This document shows positions 23,440 through 34,666 of a stretch of DNA of 64,000 bases, piece after piece. The notes below the pieces were generated by a model. It saw nothing but the letters and a program-made list of their open reading frames with translations. It did no database searches and was not told where the DNA came from. Source of the DNA: Boesenbergia rotunda (lineage: Eukaryota > Streptophyta > Magnoliopsida > Zingiberales > Zingiberaceae); contig JAGFNQ010009458.1 in NCBI GenBank assembly GCA_024364735.1, positions 23,190 to 87,189 on the forward strand, in the 5' to 3' direction. The position numbers were made by a program, and so were the translations under genes. Numbering within the stretch: position 1 is the first letter of the stretch; each line of letters opens with the position of its first letter.

Positions 23440-24190
23440 TGATTTTGGTAAACCCTAAAGACATAGAGGAAGGTCCACTTCATAATCTACAAGGACTCTT
23501 AGGATGTGTCAAATTTAGGGGGAGGCTGAATCAAAAGAAGAATTTATGAAAAGTTTTTATTGGTAATTATCTGTTTTGAAATTATTAGATAATTCCTTTG
23601 ATCTGAACTGAACCCTAAAGACTTAGAGGAAGAGTACTTGTGGTCAACAAGCTTCCTAGGACTGGGTCAAGTTTAGGGGGAGGTCAAATTAGAAGAATTA
23701 TTGAATATTTCAAGGCGATATGTTTTCATGCATGTATTTTCAAATCCTTCTGAAAACACAAGTAATTTCCTTTCAAATATTATTAGTTTTTTTTAAATAT
23801 TATTACTTTCAAAATGTTTTTTAAATAGTGTTTTTCTTGAGCTTGGAAAAATTTCCAAGACACTTAAGGAAATATCCTTGTAGCTAACAAGGCTTCCCAG
23901 GATTGTGTCAAGCTGGAAGGTAAACCAAGTCAAGTAAAATATTGTGCCTTCAAAAGTTCATACATTTTTCAAAATGTACTTGCATATATTTTCAAAATAC
24001 TATCATTTTGGATTATCAAAATTCTTTCGGAAATAGTATTTCTCTTGAGTTGGAGAATTTCTAGGACACTTAGGAAAATGTCCTTGTAGTCAACAAGATT
24101 TCCTAGGATTGTGTCAGATTGGAAAAAAAACCAAAGCAAGTAGAATATTATGTGTTCAAAACAATATTTCTGTAAGTCCTTTTAAAAGAT
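23440..24190. repeat. Four degenerate ~200-bp repeats in E-III interior
   Basis: A block containing 'gacactta(a)gga' or its variants, then '(a/g)tcaacaag...tcctaggattgtgtca' and a polypurine word, recurs near 23450, 23610, 23850 and 24050. The copies are highly diverged. No coding function is apparent. Confidence 0.6.
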
Positions 24191-24605
24191 AAGTCAAGTA
24201 ATTTTCTTTAATATTTTAAAAGTATTTATAATTTTAAAATTTAGAATATCTTCAAAATACTTATGCTTTTTTAACTCATGATATTTTTTTAAAAAAAAGA
24301 AAATACTTATATTTTCAAATGCATAATATCTTTTAAAGTACTTACATTTTTTAAAATATTCAAAACAAGTAAACTTATTGACTAAATATTTTTTGTTGCT
24401 TGTCATGCATGGACTCAATGAATATACACTTGACTCCAGTTCTGTTTTTGAACATCAATTCTTCATTCTTTCAAAATTTTGTTACTTAGAAATTATCATC
24501 TTATTCTCTCACTCAAATATTTATGTTTTCAAATTCCATAAGCTCTGATACACAAATTTTAAATGTCTTTCAAAATATAGTTTTCAAGAGTTCTTTATTT
24601 ATATA
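24191..24605. other. E-III noncoding interior up to the hAT insertion
   Basis: Very AT-rich with short direct repeats of 'ttcaaaata'. No gene is seen. It ends with the tttatata target duplicate (24598-24605). Confidence 0.6.
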
Positions 24606-24855
24606 CAGGGGCGGATCCAGGATTTTATATTGGGGGGGGCCGCATACTCCAAGAAAAAACATAATTAGCGATCAAAATTATTGATCATAATTTTTGGGAT
24701 CGCTAAGGCATTCAACGAATATGATGCAACAATAATAATTATGATGCAATAAAAAATATAATGGTAACCAAAAGCATCATAGATAGTATTGTGATCAAAC
24801 ATGGTTCAAAAACATGAAGTTAATGTGCATGTAATTAAGTATCAAATACAATTCT

Positions 24856-27297
24856 CTAACTAAAAGGAATTCGACGTTCTTTTAAATTTTCGAAGTCTTC
24901 GATGATGGCTTCTATGCTCACATTTCTAGCAATTTCTCTCTCAATATATACCATTAACGCGTCTGAGAGAAAAGCATCCTCCATTTTGCTCCGAAGTCTT
25001 GTTTTCACAATATTCATTGCAGAAAATGATCGTTCTGAAGTAGCAGTGGAAACTGGAAGAGTAAGCACAAGCACGATCACTCTAAAAATGAGGTTGTATG
25101 TAACAGATTTGTTAGTCTTTACTAACCATTGACATAATTCTGAAATGGTTGAAAGATTTTTATAGTCAGGCCCTTTGACTACATTATACTCATAATGCTT
25201 CAATTGCATCTCCAATTGCTCTTTTTCATCTCTTGTAAAATCTTGAGCATAAAACTTTTCAACTAAGTTACATATATCCATAACTCTGAAAGACTTCGCA
25301 GCATTTTGAGGATTTAAGGCATTACTAAGAATAAGCAATTCCATAGCATCAGCACTAAAGCGACCATTAATTTCTTGCAACTGTGAATCTATTGAAGCAT
25401 AAAAGAGGTCTATCCGATAATGATGCTCAATTGTGAAATTGTCTTGACGAGCACGGGCTCGACCTCGTCTGTTAATATACTGAGCATTAAAATCAGGAAT
25501 GTCAATATTTCGAAGTTCACAAAAAGATTTCACTTTTACAAGCAAATCATCCCACTTGTTATCTCTCATCTGTTGAAGTAAATGTTTAGTAGATAATACA
25601 AGCTCCATTGCATTTATAATATCCTGAGACTTACTTTGTAAACTCTGGCAAAGGATATCTGTGATCCCCATAATCTCTTTCATAAGATGCAAAATGAATA
25701 CAAAATCAAAGGAAGTCATTTCATCATAAACTGATGTTGCATCTGCTCGTTGAGAAGGAAGTCCATCATCCATAACCTTGAGTAATACCGTACACGATGC
25801 ACTAAACATCTTAATTAAGCCTTTCAATGATCTCAAATGAGAACTCCAGCGTGTATCAGCAGCTCGTTGTAAAGTACCTATCTGATTAAGTCCACGCCCT
25901 GTCTCGAGTTCATTAATAGCAATCAAATGTGCAATATCATCCGCATGAGCATTCTTCAATTCATCATTACGCTTACATGAAGAACCAACAATATTAACTA
26001 TAAAAGTTAATCTATCAAAAAATTGATGAATAGGTATCACATTTTTTGATGCTGCTACTAAAGCCAATTGTAATCGATGAGCAAAACAATGAACATAATA
26101 AGCACTTTCACAATCTTTTATAATCAAAGCTTGCAATCCATTAAACTCGCCCCTCATGTTACTAGCACCATCATAGCCTTGACCTCTAATATTTTGAACA
26201 TCCAAATTGTAGTGAGCCAAAGCAGAATATATAGCATTCTTTAAAGTCAAAGCTGTAGTATCAGATACATGAATAAGCCCAAAAAAACGTTCTTGAATGA
26301 ATCCAAGAGTATCAACAAACCTCAATACTATAGACATTTGCTCTCTTTTTGACTCATCTCGGGCTTCATCAACAATTATGCAATACTTGGCAACTCCAAT
26401 TTCTTCACGAATTGCATTTTTCACTCTCACCGAAAGCACATGAAGTATTTGTTTTTGAATATCGTGACTTGTATACTTGGCATTTTTTGGAGCTTTCGCA
26501 ATTGCCTTTGAAAGTTCATCATTGTACATGGTCAGCACATCCAAAAATTCAAGAAAATTACCACGATTAGATGAACTAGATTTCTCATCATGTCCTCTAA
26601 ATGGAATTCCTTGAAGTGCAAGCAACAACACCACATGTATGTGAGCCTTTAATCGAAGACGATTAGTTGCAACTTGTTCATCATTAAAATTGTCGAATCG
26701 CCTTGATATATGTTGTGTTTGGTTCATCAAATCCTCACATGCCTTTTCAGCATTACGATGGGGCGAAGATACATTATCTTTTCCTATATGACCTAGGAAA
26801 GCACAATCTTTTCCATTTCGAACTTTCTTCCACTTATCAAATCCAGCAACAGTAAATGTAGTTTGATTTAAGCATCCTGATGGCTTATTAAAGATAAAAC
26901 ATGGAAAGCAATATGCTTTATCTTTAGATGGTGAATACTCTAACCAAGGAAATTGATCATACCAAGTAGACTGAAATCTTCGAGGATGCTTAATATTTTT
27001 ATTTAATGGATATTGTTGAAGAATTGGCTGATATGCTTTCAGATTCAAATAAGCTCGACGAATTTCCTCTTGTTGGTTAGGATGATATTCCCAAATTTGT
27101 CGACGCAATCCTGGATCACGCTCTAAAGAATTGAGATCAACCTCTTCAGTTTCTATATTTTTAAATCTTTTGGGAGGAATTTCAGATGGAAGATCATTGT
27201 CATTTGAGCTTGTCGAAGGAGTTACAGTAGTAGCTGAATCAAATTCATTTGCTCTCTTCTTTTGAAAAAATCTATCGATCGTAATAGATTTTCTCAT
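24856..27297 (-). CDS. hAT transposase, TTF-type zinc finger, intact
   Basis: An uninterrupted 813-residue protein, close to the length I recall for Tip100 transposase. After a Ser/Thr-rich N-terminus come a TTF-type zinc finger (about 105-180, with AYCFPCFIF) and a DUF4371-type RNase H-like core. Candidate catalytic acids are D310 (IIVDEARDES) and D376 (GQGYDGASNM). A conserved C-H pair lies at VHCFAHRLQL (404-407) and W484 in TRWSSH. The C-terminal hAT dimerisation domain (about 715-795) contains STATSERSFSAMN, where E755 is the probable third acid. The predicted role is cut-and-paste excision and integration at the CAGGGGCGGA ends. All expected landmarks are present, so activity is plausible but untested. 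The start follows MRKSITIDRFF, a common start for this group. Confidence 0.95.
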   Translation of the reverse strand: MRKSITIDRFFQKKRANEFDSATTVTPSTSSNDNDLPSEIPPKRFKNIETEEVDLNSLERDPGLRRQIWEYHPNQQEEIRRAYLNLKAYQPILQQYPLNKNIKHPRRFQSTWYDQFPWLEYSPSKDKAYCFPCFIFNKPSGCLNQTTFTVAGFDKWKKVRNGKDCAFLGHIGKDNVSSPHRNAEKACEDLMNQTQHISRRFDNFNDEQVATNRLRLKAHIHVVLLLALQGIPFRGHDEKSSSSNRGNFLEFLDVLTMYNDELSKAIAKAPKNAKYTSHDIQKQILHVLSVRVKNAIREEIGVAKYCIIVDEARDESKREQMSIVLRFVDTLGFIQERFFGLIHVSDTTALTLKNAIYSALAHYNLDVQNIRGQGYDGASNMRGEFNGLQALIIKDCESAYYVHCFAHRLQLALVAASKNVIPIHQFFDRLTFIVNIVGSSCKRNDELKNAHADDIAHLIAINELETGRGLNQIGTLQRAADTRWSSHLRSLKGLIKMFSASCTVLLKVMDDGLPSQRADATSVYDEMTSFDFVFILHLMKEIMGITDILCQSLQSKSQDIINAMELVLSTKHLLQQMRDNKWDDLLVKVKSFCELRNIDIPDFNAQYINRRGRARARQDNFTIEHHYRIDLFYASIDSQLQEINGRFSADAMELLILSNALNPQNAAKSFRVMDICNLVEKFYAQDFTRDEKEQLEMQLKHYEYNVVKGPDYKNLSTISELCQWLVKTNKSVTYNLIFRVIVLVLTLPVSTATSERSFSAMNIVKTRLRSKMEDAFLSDALMVYIEREIARNVSIEAIIEDFENLKERRIPFS

Positions 27298-28097
27298 TGG
27301 AATTATATGAAACCTTTAACAAGGGAAAACTTGAATCATTTCAAATAAGGAAATAATATTTAATAAAACAATATTAAACCAAACATTAAGTCACTTATAA
27401 AAGATTGAAAGGATTAACAAACTTATACAGTTGCAAAATTGATGTAAATTTTATACAAATTTTATTTAGTCTCACATATGTTATTGAACATTTACAAGAA
27501 AAATATGCATGCATCTAACTTAGCTCAAGAATTCATGGCAATTCATCTTGTTATACATATAAGGGAAGCAAATTTCTAAAGAAGCACAGATAAAAAGCCA
27601 AAAAAAAATTTCTAAAGATTTTCCAAATAATTCCTAAAGAAGCAAATTTCTAAAGTATCAATTTTTTCAAATAGGATATATTATTGTTTCACCTAGACCC
27701 ATCAGGAATTTATAATATTGTTTCACTGATAAAGAAAAGAACTTTCTTCTATTTTAACTAAAGTATCAGTTTTTTCAAATAGGATATATTATAATTTTCT
27801 GTTTAGATTTTTTATATATATTTAAGTTGGAACTTTTATTTTAAAATTAGTTAAGACCAAGTAGTAAAATTTATATTAGTAAATCAAATTCTTTTGATAG
27901 TTAGTTATTTGTTTACTCAGAAATTTGGAGATAGATTAGTTCTTGTACATATTGAGACCTTTAAAAAAGACACAAACCTCTTTGAATATTTGATCTCATA
28001 ATCGATAAAGTTGAAATTACTTTTATCTCTTTTACGTTTTTATCGAATTCTTAGTTCTAAATGGGGCTTGCTTAAAACGTGATTTACACTTTACAGG

Positions 28098-28579
28098 ATC
28101 GGCTCGAGTGGAGCTGCCATGAGTAATCACATGCAAAACGGGGAACTCGACAAAACGAAGGTTCTTCCAATCTTCCTTACAAATTACAATGACAGTTTTC
28201 ACCAATCACCGAGTTCATAACTGTGTTGATTGGATCTCTTTACAAAGCTCTTATTTGAAACAGGGAAAATTTACTGCGTTGTTTAATAATAATGTGTTGT
28301 GTGCCTGGTCAATCCAGTCTATTGATTATTAACTTATATAATTTAAAGTATGAAAAACTGTTTTTTTTTCATGGCCAGACAGTGTAACATAAGTGACTAA
28401 CGATATTGGTTTGTGTTTTGTAGGTTCTACCACTTGTTCCAGCGGAAGGAAGCCTAGGGAAGATGGATCACCCTACTCTGGCCTGGTACATTAAACTTTG
28501 GCAATATAAACAAGGAAATCAGGGGTTTCTTGCTTCTAGGTTCTGCTACCTTGTTAGAGAACATTCTCCATTTGAATGA
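28098..28579 (+). other. Two exon-like stretches, possible captured gene fragment
   Basis: 28098-28220 follows 'ttttacag' (wait-site of a splice acceptor type) and reads IGSSGAAMSNHMQNGELDKTK before a possible GT donor. 28424-28579 follows 'tttgtag' and reads VLPLVPAEGSLGKMDHPTLA and on to WYIKLWQ in one open frame. Both are on the strand opposite to the transposase and have balanced, protein-like composition within AT-rich surroundings. They could be exons of a host gene captured by the hAT. I cannot name the gene. Confidence 0.3.
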
Positions 28580-29248
28580 TAAGTGTTAACAATCTGCCAT
28601 AAACTTTCCTCTGTCCTTGGTCAAGTTGCCATGGTCAAATGGCCAATTTTACTGGGTCTCAATCTTACTCTCTCATTGATCAAATATCTATATGGTTAGT
28701 GTCTGGAAATTCTTTATAAATCAGTTTAGTATCCCTTGGCACGTTAATTAAATACCTGTCCTTCAATTGAGTGCCTTTATATTACTTTGTATCAAGAGGT
28801 AACCCATGCCCTGTTACTGTCTCCCTATAGTATAAATCAACTAGATTATCCAAATAATTTTTTTGGCAAAAAAGTAGAATATGAATTTCGAAATTGACGA
28901 GCACGAGTAATCTTTTTTATGTGCCTATGCGGCTATGCCAACGGCCCACTTTCAATTTATATTTATTACCTTGCTTCTCCAAAATCTAATTGAATTAATT
29001 ATGTAATTATTTATTTTTAATTTTATAATTAAATAAGTTATTATCCAGAGAAATGAGAATGACTCCCTAACCACAATGAACCCTAGATGCCTAAATTCCA
29101 GAGGGCAGAGGGAGAAAATTTTGCTAAGATACGGCGTAAGGAGAAGAGAAATTGTACCTTTCTCTCGAATCAGAGTTGAGAAATTCGTAGTTTTGCACAA
29201 GAGCTCCACACGGACCACCGGAGTTGTGAACTGCGAAGGAGTAATCCC

Positions 29249-29356
29249 AGCGTCGTCGCCCGTCGCCGACTTCCGCAATCCTTCCCAGCGCCGTCGCCCG
29301 TCGCCGACTTCCGCAATCCTTCCCAGCGCCGTCGCCCGTCACCGACTTCCGCAATC
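29249..29356. repeat. 38-bp GC-rich tandem repeat, three copies
   Basis: The unit is built on 'ccgtcgcccgtcgccgactt' followed by 'ccgcaatccttcccagcg'. The last copy has one change in the core. It lies about 150 bp inside the hAT terminus, within the probable promoter or 5' UTR. Confidence 0.9.
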
Positions 29357-29511
29357 GCGTCTTGCACACTTACGCCCAAATTAGGTTTTGTCTTTCTTAA
29401 ATAAGTAATTTATTATTTATAAATAATAATAATATTAATATTATTAATAAAATTTACACATGGGCTGGGGGGGCCATGGCCCCCCCCAGCCCATGTATAA
29501 ATCCGCCCCTG

Positions 29512-30355
29512 TTTATATATGGTCAAGGGGGAGAGTAGAAAAAGTGAAAATTAAAATTCTTTCTTAAACTTTTTCCCTTTTTCAAAGAAAGTTTATCTTA
29601 GAAATGGTCTAAAACATAAGGAGAAGAATTTCACATTAAGGGGGAGAGAAAGGAAAGAGTGAAAGAAAGAGAGAAAGGAAATTTTGTTTAATTTTTATCT
29701 CTTTTTCAAAAAGTGCTTCAAAAATTTCTAAGTATTTCAAAATTTTTTTAAGTGCATATTTTTTTCCTAAGTAAAATTTTTCTTAGTAATCAAAATTTAA
29801 CTGAGCAAAAACTTTTTAAAAATTTTAGCAAATGTTTCTAAGTAAAGTTTTTTTGGTGAAAAACTTGTCTAGAAATTTCTTAAAGATTTGGTTTTTTTTT
29901 CAAAATACACAAAGTATTTCCAAGAAAATTCTTCTAAGTGTGCAAATTCTTTTAAATTTTTTCTCAATTCTCAAAGTTGAACTTTTTTGGGAAATTTGAC
30001 TTCAAAATTTTGCCTATATAAAATTCTTTTTGCAAAGCCTTGTAAGTAAAAGTCTTTTAACAAAATTTAGGTTTACAAAACTTTTTAAAATTTTACCTTG
30101 TTCATCCATGAATACTTTTTGATATATGTCAAAGGGGGAGGAAAGGTCAAAGTTAATTGTTTGTTAAGTGTTTTATAACACAAGTATTCATAACACAAGT
30201 ATTCAGGGTTCTAGGAGGAGTATGAGAAATAATGAATTTTTTTTCGATGCATCATACATGTTGTTCATAACTGCCATACTCCATTGACTTTCTTAACTGT
30301 TATAAGTTTTTACTTAACTTTGAATTATGTTGCCATAAATCAAAAAGGGGGAGAT
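29512..30355. other. E-III noncoding interior after the hAT, with polypurine tract
   Basis: It is T- and A-rich with no gene. Several 'aaagggggag' words occur. The last (aaaaagggggagat, 30342-30355) touches the 3' LTR and is the likely polypurine tract. Confidence 0.7.
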
Positions 30356-31711
30356 TGTTGGTGCAGACAGCACCATATCGAACTTTGTTTTGATATTGGC
30401 AAGGGATTCAAAGTTAAGTACTATTTGTGGTCTAATATGTTCATTAAGTGTGCAGAAAGAAGTCCTGGCGAAGGGCTGCTGGGCACCTAGCGAAGGACTG
30501 CTAGGCATCAAATCCTGAAGACCTGGCGAAGGTCTACTGGCACCTGGCGAAGGGCTGCCAGGAGTCTAAGACCTGGCGAAGGACTGCTAGGCACCTGACG
30601 AAGGGCTGCTGGGAATCTAAGACCTGGCGAAGGACTGCTTGGTACCGAAGACCTGGCGAAGGGCTGCTAGGCACTTGGCGAAGGACTGCTGGGCTAAAGT
30701 CCAACCGGAGGAGCTGGTTGGCAAAAGGTAAACTCTCCTGAGAGGAATAGGTGAGGACGCGTTCCCCGTCGAGGGAACAGTAGGCGTCGGTTCGACCTAG
30801 GGTTCCATTTGGGAGACCCAAAGTCAGAACCAAGACAGCTAAGGCTGTATAAACCTAATATTCTTGCTTTATTATGTTTGGTACTAACCCTGGATGCAAG
30901 ACCGAATGAACGAGTTTTTGCAGCTCAGAACGCCCCAAAGGAAAGGGGCAGCAGCTGGGCTAGGTGCCCGGGAGGTCCCGGGCGCCCAAGGTCAAAGCCA
31001 AACGAGCAGTTGAGCAAGAGGTGCTTCAGAAGTTCACTGGGCCAGGCGCCCTCAAGCTCCCGGGTGCCCTCATGGTCCCGGGCGCCCTGTGTCCAAGCCA
31101 ACGAAGCGATCGAATTCAAGTCAACTTAGAAGGCTGTTGAACAAGTCAAGCAGGGCGCCCCTGTGTCCCGGGCGCCCCCGTCATACTCCGAGCCCGATCC
31201 TGGAGGGATAAGGGTTGACCGAGTTCCGGATAGGGGTTTGCGGATCAAGAGGCACGTGGAGGGCGCCCCCAACGTCCAGGGCACCCCCAGGTGCACTATA
31301 AAAGGGGTTCGACTCCCAAGGCTTCAGAACACACTTTTCCAATGCCACAACGCTCTTCGCTCAAGTGCTCTGCTCCAGAAACTTCTGATCTCGAGGTTCT
31401 AGCGCCGCTGACGACCCTACGCACCGTAGTACGATCCACACCGGGCATCGGTAATAAAGAGTTAAATTATTCCTTTTACTGCAATACTACTGTACAATTC
31501 TCTGTAAAACTTTGCGCATTATAGAATTGCCCGCAGTAAACGGTCAAGGACCGTGGGCCTTGGAGTAGGAGCCGGCCGCGACTCCGAACCAAGTAAAAAC
31601 AATTGTGTTCCGTGTGTTTTTGTCTTAAATTTCCGCTACGCATTCTCTTTTCTAATCCGAAACGGTTTTACGATATTCACCCCCCCTCTATCGTATTTTC
31701 TCGATCCAACA
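30356..31711 (+). mobile_element. 3' LTR of E-III
   Basis: It runs from TGTTGGTGCAGACAGC to TCGATCCAACA. It aligns with the 5' LTR but has nine instead of seven copies of the 'cctggcgaagg' repeat (about 30465-30715) and a different number of 'gggcgccc' words. It is followed by the gtata duplicate. Confidence 0.9.
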
Positions 31712-33510
31712 GTATATTTCAAAACTGATTTTGATTTTATGTTAATCATGGAATACGATTTTGAAGCTCCAATGGACAAGCATAGGAAGAGGCTCCGACC
31801 TCGATATTTGACTAAGGAGCAAAGGAAAAATTCGGAGACAGACAAGAAGGTAACAAAACTCATATTATATTTTATGCCTTCTAATATGTTAGTGAGAATA
31901 GGTGATTATAAGAATGCATGAGACCTTTGGAGAAAGATAATTACACTACATGAAAATACCACACAAGTCCAAGAAATAGAGGAGGAAAAGGATGATGAAG
32001 CATCACCAACATCTGAGGAAAAGGAAAAATTAGGGGACAACATCACCATTCCACCTTCTTATGATCACAACGACTTCTCATATTGGAAAGGTAAAATGTT
32101 GTATTTTCTTATGACTAATATTGAAAATTGGTTGTGTATAGAAGTAGGTTTCGATGCTCCAAAGGACAAGAAGGGAAGGACGCTTAAGAAGAAGAAGTGG
32201 ACCAAGATGCAATTTCATCAATTTGAAATCAATAACAAGGTAACCAAAATGTTAATCAATTTAATACCTAATGACATTTTGGATAGGATAGGTAAGTATA
32301 AGAATGTCAAGGAGTTATGGAGCAAGCTAGTTGAGCTCTATGAAGAACCCCAAGAATCAAGCTTACCAACTCAGGAGTTTAGAGAACCGGAAGTTGAGGA
32401 GTGCTCAACAACCAAGGAAGAAATAGTATAAGTGTCCACTTCAAGGATTGTGGGGGAGGAGAGACCATCTTCAATGTCGGAATAAGAAGAAGAAGCTTCC
32501 ACCTCCACCGGAGCCAAATCAAAAGATCACATAGTTTGTTTTGGGTGTAATGAGAAGGGATACTACAAGGATAAGTGTCCAATCGGTAAGAAAAAGGTAA
32601 CTTCTAAACTCAAGTCAATTCCTTTGAATTCTAACATGGGTTGTAGGAACGAAGAATCCCAAGGGAAAAGAATGCAAATTAGATGTTTCACGTGGGGAGA
32701 GAAAGGTCACTACCACACTAAGTGCCCAAAGAGAGGAGACATGAAGAAGTTGGAGAACTTAAAGAAATGGGAGAAGAAGAGGAAAAAAAGCTCATATTTA
32801 GGGGGAGATTCAAGGGTAAGGGAAAGGTACATCCTAACATGTGATGTAATTCAAATTTTATTTTTTTCATGCATGCTAGGAATAATATTCATCATGTACC
32901 CATGTAAAATTTTGGTCTTAAGTATCATGATAGAAATAGAGTCATTGTAAATCATAACCCTAGAGAATCCATGCATGATAAACCTAGAACCATTAAACCT
33001 AAGGATCAAGGCATTAATCCTAAGAAGGGGAGACACATGCCTAGAATAGGTAGGTCTAGGAATGCCCAAGGTGGGCATGTTCATTCTAGGGTTAAAACCC
33101 TAGAAAACAAAATCAAGCTTTGAAGGAAAAGCTTGATAGATTAAAGAAAACCCTAGAGAGATTCAATGTTGGATTCAAAGGGTTAGATAAATTGTTGGGG
33201 GCCAAAGATCCAACAATAATAGATCGGGCTTGGGATACCAATCTAATCTCTCTAAGGCTAAGGGCAAGTCTTATGCTAGACTAACATATGACTATAGCAA
33301 GGAGAAGCCCAAAAGTGACAAGGGCAAGTTATTTAAGGGAAAGAAGATATTAACTAAGGATAAGATGTCCAAGGTTAAGAAAGATAAGTTTGGAGGCCAA
33401 GAATCATAGGAGATATACCGAGGTGGCCTAATGATTGTGGATGAGTCGCCTAGAGAGGTGGCAAGGCTAAGAGTTCAAGGGAAAGCTCTAAGAGCCAAGT
33501 TGTGACCCAT

Positions 33511-34666
33511 GGCAAATGAATCTTAGATGGTTACTACTTGAGAGTCTAGATGGGCAATGGAATGTGTTAAGGGTTGGAGACGAATTTGAGTCTCAAACCT
33601 AAGGGATTGACATATTAGGATTATGTTTCATACAAAAAATATGATATTGAGGTCATATTGCATGAAAATTAATTTTTGATGTATAGATGTCATATAAATC
33701 AATGCAAGGGACACATTATGGTTTGGTATGGGTAGATACATCAAGAGGAGGCCAAAATTAGGACTTTAGATCAAGGTTCAATTAAATCATTTAACTAGTT
33801 TTGGATTTTATGTTAATCTTAGGATTCGAAATATGTACATTTTTAAATATATTTTTTTCAAGTAGACATGGGTACCACTAATCTCTCCACAAAGTTTAAA
33901 ATTTTTTGGAGAATTATTAAATTATTGGCGCATTTCTAAAATTGGATTCAGAAATGCTGAAATGTCAATTTCAGGGTGCCAATCGACTAATGCAGAGGGG
34001 CAGTCGACTGGTAATAGTGCTTTCTAGAGAGAAAAAACTACTATAAGATTTTTCGATAGGAATTTATTGACTGGTAACTGCCTCAGTTGACTGATACATG
34101 CTGAAATTATTTTTAGCAATTCGAAAAGTGTCCTAATGATATAAAACATATGTATAATCTTATGGGAAGTTAACACACAATGTTTATTATCATTAGAGGT
34201 TAAAGAATCCAATAATTGAGATATTATTGGAATTCTTTTTGATGTATGGCAAAGGGGGAGAATTAAAATTTAATTAGGAAAATCTTATATACCTTTGCAA
34301 GAAATCCTAGCTCAAGGAGGAACTTAGATGAAAAGGGAGTTTTGTTGCTCATTTATTGGCAAAGAGGGAGCCTTGTGATAGATTCTTAAAAAACCCATGG
34401 TATGTCCAAGTGTAGGGTGAGCCTTGGATAGGTTTTAAAAAGACCTTAGTGAAAAATCCAAAGTCATGGGAAGTTTAGGTGTTTGGGGAACCTTGTGATA
34501 GAATTCCATGCATTAGTTACATTTGCATTGCATATTGGCATATGCATTGGCGGTATCAGTTCAAGGTATAACCTTGGCAACGTAAGTCTAAATGTTTTTA
34601 GTATTGTGATTTTCTATTTGTTTTTCCTAACTTAAATGTATTGCCAAATATCAAAAATAGGGAGAT
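33511..34666. other. E-IV noncoding tail with polypurine tract
   Basis: No gene is seen. It includes the stretch also found at 14226-14716 and 18150-18314, and words of the 'cagtcgactgg' type. A weak polypurine tract (caaaaatagggagat) precedes the LTR. Confidence 0.6.

Larger units (their letters stand above)
24606..29511 (-). mobile_element. Complete Tip100-like hAT transposon
   Basis: Terminal inverted repeats open CAGGGGCGGAT at both ends (24606 and, inverted, 29511), then diverge but stay G-rich (gggggggcc). A perfect 8-bp duplication tttatata flanks it (24598-24605 and 29512-29519). Eight-base duplications and a CAGGGGCGGA terminus are hAT features, and this terminus is typical of the Tip100 group. 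It encodes one long intact transposase on the minus strand. It sits inside the noncoding part of E-III, so it is younger than that element. Confidence 0.95.
27298..29511 (-). other. hAT 5' region upstream of the transposase
   Basis: About 2.2 kb lies between the transposase start and the terminal repeat. It holds AT-rich DNA, a GC-rich triple repeat (29249-29356) and two exon-like plus-strand stretches described separately. It probably includes the transposase promoter and untranslated exon(s). Confidence 0.6.
19594..31711 (+). mobile_element. E-III: complete pol-less LTR retrotransposon, 12.1 kb including nested hAT
   Basis: Two LTRs (19594-20873 and 30356-31711) enclose a primer site, a gag-like frame, long AT-rich noncoding DNA and a polypurine tract (30342-30355). 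The element is flanked by perfect gtata duplications (19589-19593 and 31712-31716). No pol domain is visible in the 9.5-kb interior. A 4.9-kb hAT transposon at 24606-29511 is a later insertion. The layout fits a large non-autonomous element dependent on pol in trans. Confidence 0.9.
19520..33405 (+). pseudogene. E-IV gag-like gene, split by E-III
   Basis: It starts MVGSNIHPQKYEGDYAWWKK at 19520, is interrupted after 19593 by E-III, and resumes at 31717 beyond the duplicated gtata. The second part holds two successive copia gag-like modules (about 31720-31950 and 32040-32380), each with a (L/I)xRPRY- or KKKW-type word and a '(R/D)RIG(D/K)YKN' motif. Two CCHC knuckles follow near 32535-32580 and 32680-32725; in the second one a Cys is replaced by Trp (CFTWGEKGHYHTKC). 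Stops (for example near 31919 and 32429) and later frame changes show it is dead. No protease, integrase, reverse transcriptase or RNase H follows. The same layout occurs in E-VI. Confidence 0.75.
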
